In this document: piece after piece, positions 1-5,958 of the stretch
Layout: every line of letters begins with the position of its first letter
Numbering within the stretch: position 1 is the first letter of the stretch
DNA from: an uncultured Jeotgalicoccus sp.
GTDB lineage: Bacteria; Bacillota; Bacilli; Staphylococcales; Salinicoccaceae
Assembly (NCBI GenBank): GCA_947631305.1
Contig: CANRKV010000057.1
Coordinates: 1 to 9,083, forward strand
Direction: 5' to 3'
DNA: 9,083 bases
Position numbers and translations under genes: made by a program
The notes under the pieces: model-generated
The model's input: only the letters and a program-made list of their open reading frames with translations
Databases searched by the model: none
Told to the model about the DNA's origin: nothing

Positions 1-282
1 GTTATTGCAATTTCATTAATCAACAGCGATGACGCCGAACGCAACACTAAAAAATTTACCGGTGACAGCTACCGTGACTTAACACGCATTACGAATATTA
101 ATGAAAAATTATGGCCGGAACTATTTATGATGAACAAAGATCACCTTGTTAAACACATCGAAAACTTCCAGACCCAGCTCGATAAACTTAACGCTGCAAT
201 ACAAAGCGATGACGTTGAAACTATGGAAGAAATGATGCTTGAAAGCACAAAACGCTATAAAGACTTACACGATATTGAATAG
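1..282 (+). CDS. tyrA: Prephenate dehydrogenase, C-terminal part (5' end outside the window)
   Basis: This is the last 93 codons of an open frame that enters from the left edge and stops at TAG 280-282. The translation contains FTGDSYRDLTRI at about residues 19-30, then LWPELFMMNKDHL, which is the helical dimerisation domain typical of prephenate dehydrogenase. That enzyme oxidatively decarboxylates prephenate to 4-hydroxyphenylpyruvate with NAD+ in cytoplasmic tyrosine synthesis. The nucleotide-binding half lies outside the window. The Bacillus-type enzymes I recall continue past this domain into an ACT domain that senses tyrosine. Here the frame ends about where that linker should begin, and a terminator follows within 12 bases, so no ACT remnant exists downstream. 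The family call is fairly secure. The absence of feedback control is inferred. Confidence 0.85.
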   Translation, partial: VIAISLINSDDAERNTKKFTGDSYRDLTRITNINEKLWPELFMMNKDHLVKHIENFQTQLDKLNAAIQSDDVETMEEMMLESTKRYKDLHDIE

Positions 283-293
283 AAATAATGCAG

Positions 294-324
294 CACCGAA
301 TCCATGATGGATTTGGTGTTTTTT
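294..324 (+). terminator. Rho-independent terminator after tyrA
   Basis: The arm CACCGAATCC (294-303) pairs with GGATTTGGTG (309-318) through ten base pairs including one G-U, around a five-base loop. Six T residues follow (319-324). It starts 12 bases after the tyrA stop codon, so tyrA is the last gene of its transcript. Confidence 0.9.
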
Positions 325-351
325 GTTAACTTAAGCGGTGGTGCTGCTCTG

Positions 352-510
352 CAATGACACCCGCTCATGTCAGAGATAAACTGTTACCTCACCAATGACA
401 ACCGCTCATGTCAGAGATAAACTGTTACCTCACCAATGACAACCGCTCATGTCAGAGATAAACTGTTATCTCACCAATGAAAACCGCTCATATCAGAGAT
501 ACATCTTAAC
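352..510. repeat. 41-bp tandem repeat array, about 3.6 units, two hairpins per unit
   Basis: Units begin at 352, 393, 434 and 475, each starting CAATGA, with an exact 41-bp period and no spacers. Units 1-3 differ at only a few positions; unit 4 is degenerate and breaks off after about 27 bases. Each full unit holds two small dyads. The first is TGACA/TGTCA around an eight-base loop (355-372 in unit 1). The second is GAGATAA around ACTG, pairing with TTATCTC in unit 3 (455-472) and with TTACCTC in units 1 and 2. The odd base makes an A-C mismatch in plus-strand RNA but a G-U pair in minus-strand RNA, so only a minus-strand transcript would fold in all units. The array lies between the convergent tyrA and guaC terminators, with no gene in 325-510. 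I do not recognise the repeat family, and its function is unknown. Confidence 0.9.
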
Positions 511-539
511 AAACAAAAAAAGACCGCAGATGCGGTCTT
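511..539 (-). terminator. Rho-independent terminator after guaC
   Basis: Read on the minus strand, AAGACCGC and GCGGTCTT (plus positions 532-539 and 520-527) form an eight-pair GC-rich stem with a four-base loop. It is followed by a T-rich run (plus-strand A-run 511-520). It lies 13 bases past the guaC stop and separates guaC from the repeat array. Confidence 0.9.
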
Positions 540-552
540 CCAAGTAAAAATA

Positions 553-1536
553 TTAATATACTTTATCGCCATTGAAGATTGAGTTTTTAACAACTACATA
601 ATCTACTGTACGGATTGCATCTAATTCATTGCCGCCGGCATATGAAATAGATGACTGCAGATCCTGCTGCATTTCAGTTAATGTTGCAGCTAAAGGCCCT
701 TTATATTCTACATACATTTTTTTGCCTTCTACGTTCTTGTGTTCACCTTTTTGGAATTCAGAAGCTGAACCGAAGTACTCTTTATACTTCTTGCCGTCTT
801 CTTCGTAAACAGTACCAGGTGATTCTTCGTGTCCTGCAAATAGTGATCCAATCATAACCATCGATGCACCGAATCTTACAGATTTAGCGATATCTCCGTG
901 TGTACGGATTCCGCCGTCTGCGATAATCGGTTTTGATGCTGCTTTTGCACATAAACGAAGTGCAGCCAGCTGCCATCCGCCTGTACCGAATCCTGTTTTA
1001 ATTTTAGTAATACAAACTTTACCAGGTCCGATTCCAACTTTAGTTGCATCTGCTCCGGCGTGTTCTAATTCTCTTACTGCTTCAGGTGTTCCAACGTTAC
1101 CGGCAATTAAAAACGTTTCAGGTATATGCTTTTTAATATGTTTAATCATATCCATTACTCTGTCTGAATGACCGTGAGCAATATCGATTGTAATATAGTC
1201 CGGTACTAAGTTCTGCTCTTTTAAACTGAGAACAAAATCATATTCTTCCGGTTTAATTCCAACACTTATAGAAGAGATCAGGTTTCTGTCTCTCATTTTA
1301 TTAATAAATTCAATGCGTGTTTCAGGATTGAAACGGTGCATTATATAGAAATATCCATTTTCTGCTAAATACGTAGCAATATTCTCGTCAATAATTGTCT
1401 GCATGTTCGCAGGCACTACAGGCAGTTTGAATGTGTGCTTACCAAATTCTATTGAAGTATCACATTCTGAACGACTATCCACAATACATTTGTTCGGAAT
1501 TAACTGTATATCCTCATAATCAAAAACGCTATCCAT
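553..1536 (-). CDS. guaC: GMP reductase
   Basis: This 327-residue cytoplasmic enzyme reduces GMP to IMP with NADPH and releases ammonia, letting guanine nucleotides return to the purine pool. It is near the 325 residues I recall for Staphylococcus GuaC. Visible motifs are FDYEDIQLIPNKC at the N-terminus, IDIAHGHSD near 117-125, IAGNVGTPE near 144-152, and the flap GIGPGKVCITKIKTG with catalytic Cys175. IADGGIRTHGDIAKS and MIGSLFAGHEESPG follow as the phosphate-binding part of the barrel. There is no CBS pair, which argues for GMP reductase over IMP dehydrogenase. The ATG at 1534-1536 is chosen because GAGGAG sits eight or so bases upstream. An in-frame ATG at 1581 would begin only about 12 bases after the predicted transcript start, without a ribosome site. 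The gene is monocistronic, with its own promoter and terminator. Confidence 0.96.
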   Translation of the reverse strand: MDSVFDYEDIQLIPNKCIVDSRSECDTSIEFGKHTFKLPVVPANMQTIIDENIATYLAENGYFYIMHRFNPETRIEFINKMRDRNLISSISVGIKPEEYDFVLSLKEQNLVPDYITIDIAHGHSDRVMDMIKHIKKHIPETFLIAGNVGTPEAVRELEHAGADATKVGIGPGKVCITKIKTGFGTGGWQLAALRLCAKAASKPIIADGGIRTHGDIAKSVRFGASMVMIGSLFAGHEESPGTVYEEDGKKYKEYFGSASEFQKGEHKNVEGKKMYVEYKGPLAATLTEMQQDLQSSISYAGGNELDAIRTVDYVVVKNSIFNGDKVY

Positions 1537-1599
1537 GATAAAAACTCCTCTAATCCGTATATTATTTAATTGATGTTTCAATCTCGTTCGCCAATAGGG

Positions 1600-1628
1600 A
1601 TTATAGTGGTTTTATTTTCACATGTCAA
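1600..1628 (-). promoter_or_regulatory. Perfect-consensus sigma-A promoter of guaC
   Basis: On the minus strand TTGACA (plus 1623-1628) and TATAAT (plus 1600-1605) are separated by exactly 17 bases, a perfect match to the housekeeping consensus. The leader to the guaC ATG is only about 55-60 bases, too short for a guanine-type riboswitch. A CGAAC motif lies just downstream of the -10 (plus 1582-1586). It resembles the core of a PurR box, but the flanks do not match well. Confidence 0.85.
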
Positions 1629-1639
1629 TAAAACTGTTG

Positions 1640-1674
1640 AAAATAAAAGAAGAATCGAAATAAATTTCGATTCT
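1640..1674 (-). terminator. Terminator overlapping the stop codon of the HTH gene
   Basis: GAATCGAAAT and ATTTCGATTC (plus 1664-1673 and 1652-1661) are perfect complements around a very short centre, so in practice a stem of about eight pairs with a six-base loop. A T-rich tail follows on the minus strand (plus 1640-1650). The stem begins inside the TAG stop codon of the upstream gene. It insulates guaC, whose promoter starts about 12 bases further on. Confidence 0.75.
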
Positions 1675-2599
1675 AACCTTTGAACATACTTGCCAGTTTG
1701 CCGAAGAAACCTTTTTTCGGTTCTTCAATCTGCTGTTTTGTATTTTCGTCATTATTTAATTGTTCTTCAGATACCGATACAGCCTCTTCAGCTTTTTCTT
1801 CCTGTGTACTCAAATCGATTGTTCCCGTATTCTCTTCTTGTTCAACTGCTTCCACAGCTTCATCCTGGTTTTCAAGAGTTTCTTCTGCTGCAGGCTCTTC
1901 AACTGAAGATTCTAAAGGAGCTTCCTCAGCAATTTCTTCAGTTGCTTCTTCTTCAGCTGGTGCTTCTACTGTAATTTCTTCAACTGGCGTTTCTGGAGTT
2001 ATGGCTTCTTCTTCAGTTTCCGAGATTTCTTCTTCCGCCGTTTCTGTTTCATATATCGCAGTATCTGTCTCAGCTTCCGCTGGCTTGTCTTTTGTAACCT
2101 GAACTGTTTCTTCAGTTTCATATGTTTCCTCAGCTAAAGAAGTTTCAACTTTTTCATCTGGATTATATTCCAGTGCTTTAAGATCATATTCTTCAAGTCT
2201 GTGTACGAGTGTACTTATATTTGATTTCAGTTCTTTGTTTTCATTTTGGATTTCATCCAGTTTTTCAAGAACTAAAGCAAGTAATCTTGAAACGTCATTA
2301 TCCGACATTTTCGATACTTGATTCTCACTTGGTGTTTCTTCAAAGTCATCCATATTTTCAATAATTCCATCTGCCGCAGAGTCCAGCGTGTTTCCTGGAG
2401 ATTTGGCAATTTTAATCATTTCCTGTAAAACACTCACATCTTTTTTAGAAAATAATCTTCTATTGTGTTCATCTTTAGCAACTTCATAATTTCTGTCCTC
2501 AAGTAATCTAACGTATTTTCTAACGTTCTGATCAGACAGTTCAACCATGTCCGTAACTTGAGCTGTTGTATAGTATATAACGTTCTGTGCCTGACTCAC
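1673..2599 (-). CDS. MerR-like HTH protein with coiled coil, acidic linker and C-terminal amphipathic tail
   Basis: The protein has 308 residues and no name I can give with confidence. Residues 8-80 look like a MerR-type winged HTH: YYTTAQVTDMVELSDQNVRKY, then NRRLFSKKDVSVLQEMI. Residues 98-140 are a likely coiled coil (LLALVLEKLDEIQNENKEL). Residues 145-292 are very rich in Glu, Thr and Ala and probably disordered. The end is a basic, hydrophobic tail, PKKGFFGKLASMFKG, able to form an amphipathic helix. There is no ligand-binding domain like that of classical MerR activators. HTH, coiled coil and membrane-seeking tail together recall the pneumococcal RocS chromosome-segregation protein and, more loosely, Bacillus RacA; a role in tethering DNA to the membrane is inference. 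GTG at 2597-2599 is chosen because AGGAG lies eight or nine bases upstream. The in-frame GTG at 2606-2608 overlaps that ribosome site. Monocistronic, divergent from metI. Confidence 0.8.
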   Translation of the reverse strand: MSQAQNVIYYTTAQVTDMVELSDQNVRKYVRLLEDRNYEVAKDEHNRRLFSKKDVSVLQEMIKIAKSPGNTLDSAADGIIENMDDFEETPSENQVSKMSDNDVSRLLALVLEKLDEIQNENKELKSNISTLVHRLEEYDLKALEYNPDEKVETSLAEETYETEETVQVTKDKPAEAETDTAIYETETAEEEISETEEEAITPETPVEEITVEAPAEEEATEEIAEEAPLESSVEEPAAEETLENQDEAVEAVEQEENTGTIDLSTQEEKAEEAVSVSEEQLNNDENTKQQIEEPKKGFFGKLASMFKG

Positions 2600-2629
2600 T
2601 CGTATCACTCCTGTAATTTAATTATCCTA

Positions 2630-2649
2630 ATTATAACGCTTATCGTTAT
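2630..2649 (-). promoter_or_regulatory. -10 element of the HTH gene with an overlapping dyad (possible operator)
   Basis: Minus-strand TATAAT (plus 2630-2635) lies about 30 bases before the GTG start; no good -35 is visible 16-18 bases upstream. A perfect inverted repeat, ATAACG-CTTAT-CGTTAT (2633-2649), overlaps the -10 and the spacer. A dyad here is well placed for a repressor, perhaps the HTH protein itself. That autoregulation is inference. Confidence 0.5.
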
Positions 2650-2723
2650 TTTTATCTACCACTTTCTAGCACGATGCAATGCCGTTACCCGCAATAAGTT
2701 GTCACAATATTCTTTCTAAAGCA

Positions 2724-2752
2724 TTGACTTGTACCTGCTTAGTTTATATATT
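2724..2752 (+). promoter_or_regulatory. Sigma-A promoter of metI
   Basis: TTGACT (2724-2729) and TATATT (2747-2752) are 17 bases apart, each one base from consensus. The leader to the TTG start is only about 40 bases, leaving no room for a T-box or SAM riboswitch. The rest of the intergenic stretch (2609-2797) holds the divergent promoter of the HTH gene and no ORF of note. Confidence 0.75.
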
Positions 2753-2797
2753 TAAGATATCTTTCAAAAAATACATAGATGAAAAGGACGGTAAATA

Positions 2798-3886
2798 TTG
2801 GATACTAAATTATCTCAAATCTCATTAAAACCTGATCATACAGGTGCAACAACAAGCCCTATATATTTATCAACTGCATTCGAGCATGAAGGTGTCGGCA
2901 AATCGACCGGATTTGACTACACCCGTACTAAGAATCCAACCCGTTCGCATTTTGAAGAAGCATTCGCCGAGCTTGAAGGCGGCACTCATTCATTTGCAAC
3001 ATCAAGCGGAATGGCAGCTGTGCAGCTGTGCTGCAATTTATTTAACAGCGGTGACGAAGTGCTTGTGAGTTTCGATTTATACGGCGGGACTTTCCGCATC
3101 TTCGACTTTTATGAAACGAAGTATAACGTGAAGTTCCACTATGTAAACTTTAACAATCTTGATGACATAAATTCTCATATCAATGAAAACACCCGTGCAT
3201 TTTTCATAGAACCTATTACCAACCCTTCGATGGAGACAACTGAATTATCTCCGCTGTTCAAAATAGCACAGGATAAAAATATTTTAACTATTATCGATAA
3301 TACATTCTTAACACCCTATTTATCACGTCCGCTCACTGAAGGTGCTGACATAGTCCTTCATTCAGCAACTAAATATATCGGCGGTCATAACGATGTACTG
3401 GCAGGTGTCGTTACTGTTAAAGATGAAACTCTCGCTGAATCCCTCGGGTTATATCACAACATGATCGGTGCAACATTGTCTCCCTTTGACGGATTTTTAC
3501 TGCTGCGCGGTTTAAAAACTTTGCACGTGCGTATGGACCGTGCGATTGAAAATGCTAAAAAAGTGTCCGCTCACTTTGAAAACCATGAGGCAATCGATAA
3601 AGTACTCTACGCCGGAACGACAGGTATGCTGAGCCTGCGCTTTAAAAACACTCACAGTGTGAATACATTTCTCGAGAACATTGAAGTCTGTACTTTCGCC
3701 GAGAGTCTCGGCGGCACAGAAACATTCATCACATTCCCATTTACTCAGACTCATGCTGAAATGCCGGATGATGAGCGGACTAAACGCGGCATCGATGATT
3801 CATTAATCCGTCTGTCAATCGGCATTGAAAATGCGGATGACATAATCGAAGACATTCAACAGGCACTTAACAAATCACTAAAATAA
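2798..3886 (+). CDS. metI: Cystathionine gamma-synthase / O-acetylhomoserine thiolyase, PLP-dependent
   Basis: This 362-residue cytoplasmic enzyme belongs to the Cys/Met-metabolism PLP family (fold type I). The MetI branch joins an activated homoserine ester to cysteine, giving cystathionine, or to sulfide, giving homocysteine, on the way to methionine. Visible signatures are STGFDYTRTKNPTR (36-49; Tyr41 and Arg43 are the usual phosphate contacts), ATSSGMAA (67-74), IIDNTF with Asp167, and HSATKYIGGHND with the PLP lysine Lys192. SLGGTETFITFP near the end fits the family. Similarity from memory is closest to Bacillus and Staphylococcus MetI rather than to MetC lyases. The start is TTG at 2798, preceded by AAGGACGG with about seven bases spacing; no in-frame ATG fits. 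The gene stands alone, without metC, metF or metE beside it. Exact substrate preference cannot be read from sequence. Confidence 0.9.
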   Translation: MDTKLSQISLKPDHTGATTSPIYLSTAFEHEGVGKSTGFDYTRTKNPTRSHFEEAFAELEGGTHSFATSSGMAAVQLCCNLFNSGDEVLVSFDLYGGTFRIFDFYETKYNVKFHYVNFNNLDDINSHINENTRAFFIEPITNPSMETTELSPLFKIAQDKNILTIIDNTFLTPYLSRPLTEGADIVLHSATKYIGGHNDVLAGVVTVKDETLAESLGLYHNMIGATLSPFDGFLLLRGLKTLHVRMDRAIENAKKVSAHFENHEAIDKVLYAGTTGMLSLRFKNTHSVNTFLENIEVCTFAESLGGTETFITFPFTQTHAEMPDDERTKRGIDDSLIRLSIGIENADDIIEDIQQALNKSLK

Positions 3887-3924
3887 AAACAGGCATCGTC
3901 TCCCGCACGGGGTTCGATGCCTGT
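3885..3924. terminator. Shared terminator between convergent metI and mqo
   Basis: ACAGGCATCG (3889-3898) pairs perfectly with CGATGCCTGT (3915-3924). A smaller CCCG/CGGG helix sits inside, making a long hairpin. On the minus strand it is followed by TTTTTATTTT, a strong terminator for mqo 12 bases after its stop codon. On the plus strand the tail is only AAATTTATTATTT, so it should end metI transcripts less efficiently. Confidence 0.88.
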
Positions 3925-3935
3925 AAATTTATTAT

Positions 3936-5441
3936 TTAGCTTAATAACGCGCCTTCTTCATGACTTTTAAGTCCTAAAGTGTCAGTAGTGCGTTCATTCA
4001 TTTCTCTGAACATATCAGGATTATCCGATAACGAGACACCGTATGTCGGAATCATTTCTTTAATTTTATCCTGCCATGAACCAAATTCCTCAGGGAATGC
4101 ACGGCTTAAAAGCTCAAGCATTGCATCCACACCAACAGAAGCACCTGGTGATGCACCTAAAAGTGCTGCAATTGAACCATCTTCCGATACAACTGTCTCC
4201 GTACCGAACATCAATGTGCCTTTTCCTTTGTCCGTATCTTTAATCATTTGTACACGCTGGCCTGCGGTGATTGTCTTCCAGTCTTCTGAACGTGCTTCCG
4301 GAATAAATTCACGCAGTTCATCCATACGCTGTTCTTCTTTCAGCAGTACCTGCTGAACTAAATACTTAGTCAGGCCGAGTTCTTTTGCTCCTGCCGACAG
4401 CATAGTCAGTACATTGTAAGGTTTAACCGAGCCGAATAAATCAAGATACGATCCCGTTTTCAGGAACTTCGGAGAGAACCCTGCAAATGGTCCGAACAGC
4501 AGTGATCTTTTACCGTCAATATAACGTGTATCAAGATGCGGTACAGACATTGGCGGTGCACCGACTTTAGCTTTACCATAGACTTTGGCCTCGTGCTGGT
4601 TCACAACTTCTTCATCATCACAAACGAGGAAGAGTCCGCTTACCGGGAACCCGCCGATATTTTTAGATTCAGGAATATTTGTCTTCTGCAGGAGCGGCAG
4701 ACTTCCGCCGCCGGCACCGATAAAGACAAAATCTGCTGTATGATATTCCATCTTACTGTTGTTTAAGTTTTTAACTTTTACCTGCCACTTATCTTTTTGA
4801 GTGCGGCGAATATCCTGAACAGCATGTTTGAAATTCATTTCCACACCCTGCTCTTCCAGTCTGTTAAATAATTTCTTAGTCAGACTGCCGAAGTTAATAT
4901 CTGTTCCTGAATCAATACGGGTTACACCGATTTCTTCATTCGGATCACGTCCCTGCATCATCAGCGGAAGCCACTCTTTTAAAATGCTGTGATCGTCGGT
5001 ATATTCCATACCTTCAAAAAGCGGACTTTCAGTCAGTTTTTCAACACGCTTTTTAAGGAATTCAACATTCTTTTCACCTTCCACATAACTCATGTGCGGC
5101 ACTGTTCGAATGAAATCCTCCGGAGTATCCAAATAACCTTTTTCAATTAAATACGCCCAAAGCTGTTTTGAAATCTGGAACTGTTCGTTAATTTTAATTG
5201 CTTTTGAAGTTTCTATTGAGCCGTCTGCAAGCTCTGGTGTGTAGTTCAATTCACACAGCGCCGAATGCCCCGTACCGGCGTTGTTCCATGCGTTTGAGCT
5301 TTCGATTGCAACATCATCAAGTTTTTCAAAAACTTTAATGTTCCAGTCGGGTTTTAATTCTTTCAATAGTGTTCCAAGCGTGGCACTCATAATCCCGCCA
5401 CCAATCAGAACCACATCCGTTTTGCTAATAGAAGTAGTCAT
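3936..5441 (-). CDS. mqo: Malate:quinone oxidoreductase (FAD-dependent)
   Basis: This 501-residue peripheral membrane flavoprotein oxidises malate to oxaloacetate and passes electrons to the quinone pool, linking the TCA cycle to respiration. The FAD-binding Rossmann motif is DVVLIGGGIMSATLG (9-23) with an acidic residue, Glu39, ending the second strand. The family signatures NAWNNAGTGHSALCELNYT (50-68), FIGAGGGSLPLLQKT, KVGAPPMSVPHLDTRY and ALLGASPGASVGVDAMLELL are all present and the length is normal. Staphylococci also have a paralogue used as a lactate:quinone oxidoreductase; the wording of these motifs is closer to the malate enzyme (Mqo1), but a lactate role is not excluded. The ATG at 5441 is the only possible start because an in-frame TAA lies two codons upstream. 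AAGGGG is about 13 bases away, a slightly long spacing. Monocistronic. Confidence 0.94.
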   Translation of the reverse strand: MTTSISKTDVVLIGGGIMSATLGTLLKELKPDWNIKVFEKLDDVAIESSNAWNNAGTGHSALCELNYTPELADGSIETSKAIKINEQFQISKQLWAYLIEKGYLDTPEDFIRTVPHMSYVEGEKNVEFLKKRVEKLTESPLFEGMEYTDDHSILKEWLPLMMQGRDPNEEIGVTRIDSGTDINFGSLTKKLFNRLEEQGVEMNFKHAVQDIRRTQKDKWQVKVKNLNNSKMEYHTADFVFIGAGGGSLPLLQKTNIPESKNIGGFPVSGLFLVCDDEEVVNQHEAKVYGKAKVGAPPMSVPHLDTRYIDGKRSLLFGPFAGFSPKFLKTGSYLDLFGSVKPYNVLTMLSAGAKELGLTKYLVQQVLLKEEQRMDELREFIPEARSEDWKTITAGQRVQMIKDTDKGKGTLMFGTETVVSEDGSIAALLGASPGASVGVDAMLELLSRAFPEEFGSWQDKIKEMIPTYGVSLSDNPDMFREMNERTTDTLGLKSHEEGALLS

Positions 5442-5470
5442 ACTTTAATTGATGCCCCTTATCCATGTTT

Positions 5471-5554
5471 ATTATATTAATATTCAGTAACAGTATACTC
5501 TTTTTTCTCGTCTTCCGAAAGACATATCATTTAATGTGTCATACTAATCATCAA
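5471..5554 (-). promoter_or_regulatory. Upstream region of mqo with several weak promoter candidates
   Basis: Minus-strand TATAAT (plus 5471-5476) and TATACT (plus 5492-5497) lack a good -35. TTGATG (plus 5549-5554) is 17 bases from AATGAT (plus 5526-5531), four of six matches each. A small dyad, GTCTT-CCGA-AAGAC, lies at 5510-5523. The true start site cannot be decided by eye, and I see no clear CcpA cre. Confidence 0.35.
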
Positions 5555-5576
5555 AAGTGTTATACTATTTAAAATC

Positions 5577-5604
5577 AAAAAAAGATGCACTGTATCAGCA
5601 CATC
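5577..5604 (-). terminator. Terminator of the HAD/PH-like operon
   Basis: On the minus strand GATGTGCTG (plus 5596-5604) pairs with CAGTGCATC (plus 5584-5592) through nine pairs including two tandem wobbles, loop of three, followed by seven T (plus 5577-5583). The wobbles become mismatches on the plus strand, so it acts in one direction. Confidence 0.82.
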
Positions 5605-5614
5605 CTCAATCTTT

Positions 5615-5947
5615 CTATTTTCCGCTTTTTTCGTTAACGTATGCCGCAAACTCATCAATGTTTCCAGCTGTTACATCAACCATTGCAATTTTCCCCATAC
5701 CTTCCGGGAATTCGATAAACAGCACATTATCTTCTACGAAAGCACGTACGATGTCCGCGTATGCAAACACTCTCGTGTATGCTTCGCCGTTCATATCGAC
5801 ATTCATAAACAGACGCTCATTTGTCGTCATATATGCTCCCGGGAAATGAGCCTGATCTCTTACTTTATATAATAACGTGCCTTCAAGTGATGGCCCAAAT
5901 TTCTCTGTCGGATAAAGATCCGCTTCAGTTAAATTAATTAAGTTCAC
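5615..5947 (-). CDS. Conserved hypothetical protein, possible bacterial PH-like fold
   Basis: I do not recognise this 110-residue protein by name. It has no signal peptide or membrane segment and looks like a compact mostly beta domain. The pattern GAYMTTNERLFMNV (37-50), then TRVFAYADIVRA (58-69), then alternating hydrophobics VLFIEF (75-80) and a final helix IDEFAAYVNE (97-106) resembles bacterial PH-like (bPH) domains. In those a 'TN-R' strand precedes an aromatic-tyrosine-x-x-I turn. This is a fold guess, not a function. The start is GTG at 5945-5947 behind an ideal AGGAGG seven bases upstream. That ribosome site overlaps the TAG stop of the HAD gene, and the gap between genes is 11 bases. 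The two are thus co-transcribed and probably translationally coupled. Confidence 0.72.
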   Translation of the reverse strand: MNLINLTEADLYPTEKFGPSLEGTLLYKVRDQAHFPGAYMTTNERLFMNVDMNGEAYTRVFAYADIVRAFVEDNVLFIEFPEGMGKIAMVDVTAGNIDEFAAYVNEKSGK

Positions 5948-5958
5948 AGTTTATCCTC

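Noticed and set aside
352..510. CRISPR array
   Set aside because: The units are directly abutting with an exact 41-bp period; there are no unique spacers and no cas genes nearby.
1537..1581. Longer GuaC start at the upstream ATG
   Set aside because: It would begin about 12 bases from the predicted transcript start and has no ribosome site. The ATG at 1536 has GAGGAG and matches the usual GuaC N-terminus.
1537..1599. Purine riboswitch or PurR box before guaC
   Set aside because: The leader is too short for a purine aptamer, and beyond a CGAAC core the match to a PurR box is poor.
1680..2102. Plus-strand ORF of 140 codons, very rich in Ser and Ala
   Set aside because: It is the antisense of the Glu/Thr/Ala-rich linker of the HTH gene. 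The composition comes from the codons on the other strand, and it lacks a convincing ribosome site.
2600..2608. Earlier GTG start of the HTH gene at 2608
   Set aside because: The AGGAG ribosome site overlaps this codon; the GTG at 2599 has correct spacing.
2699..2707. TTGT-C-ACAA palindrome in the metI/HTH intergenic region
   Set aside because: It is only nine bases, too short to assign to any regulator, and lies outside both core promoters.
2779..2808. Nine-codon ORF overlapping the metI start
   Set aside because: It has no ribosome site of its own, and the putative ribosome site of metI lies inside it; most likely chance.
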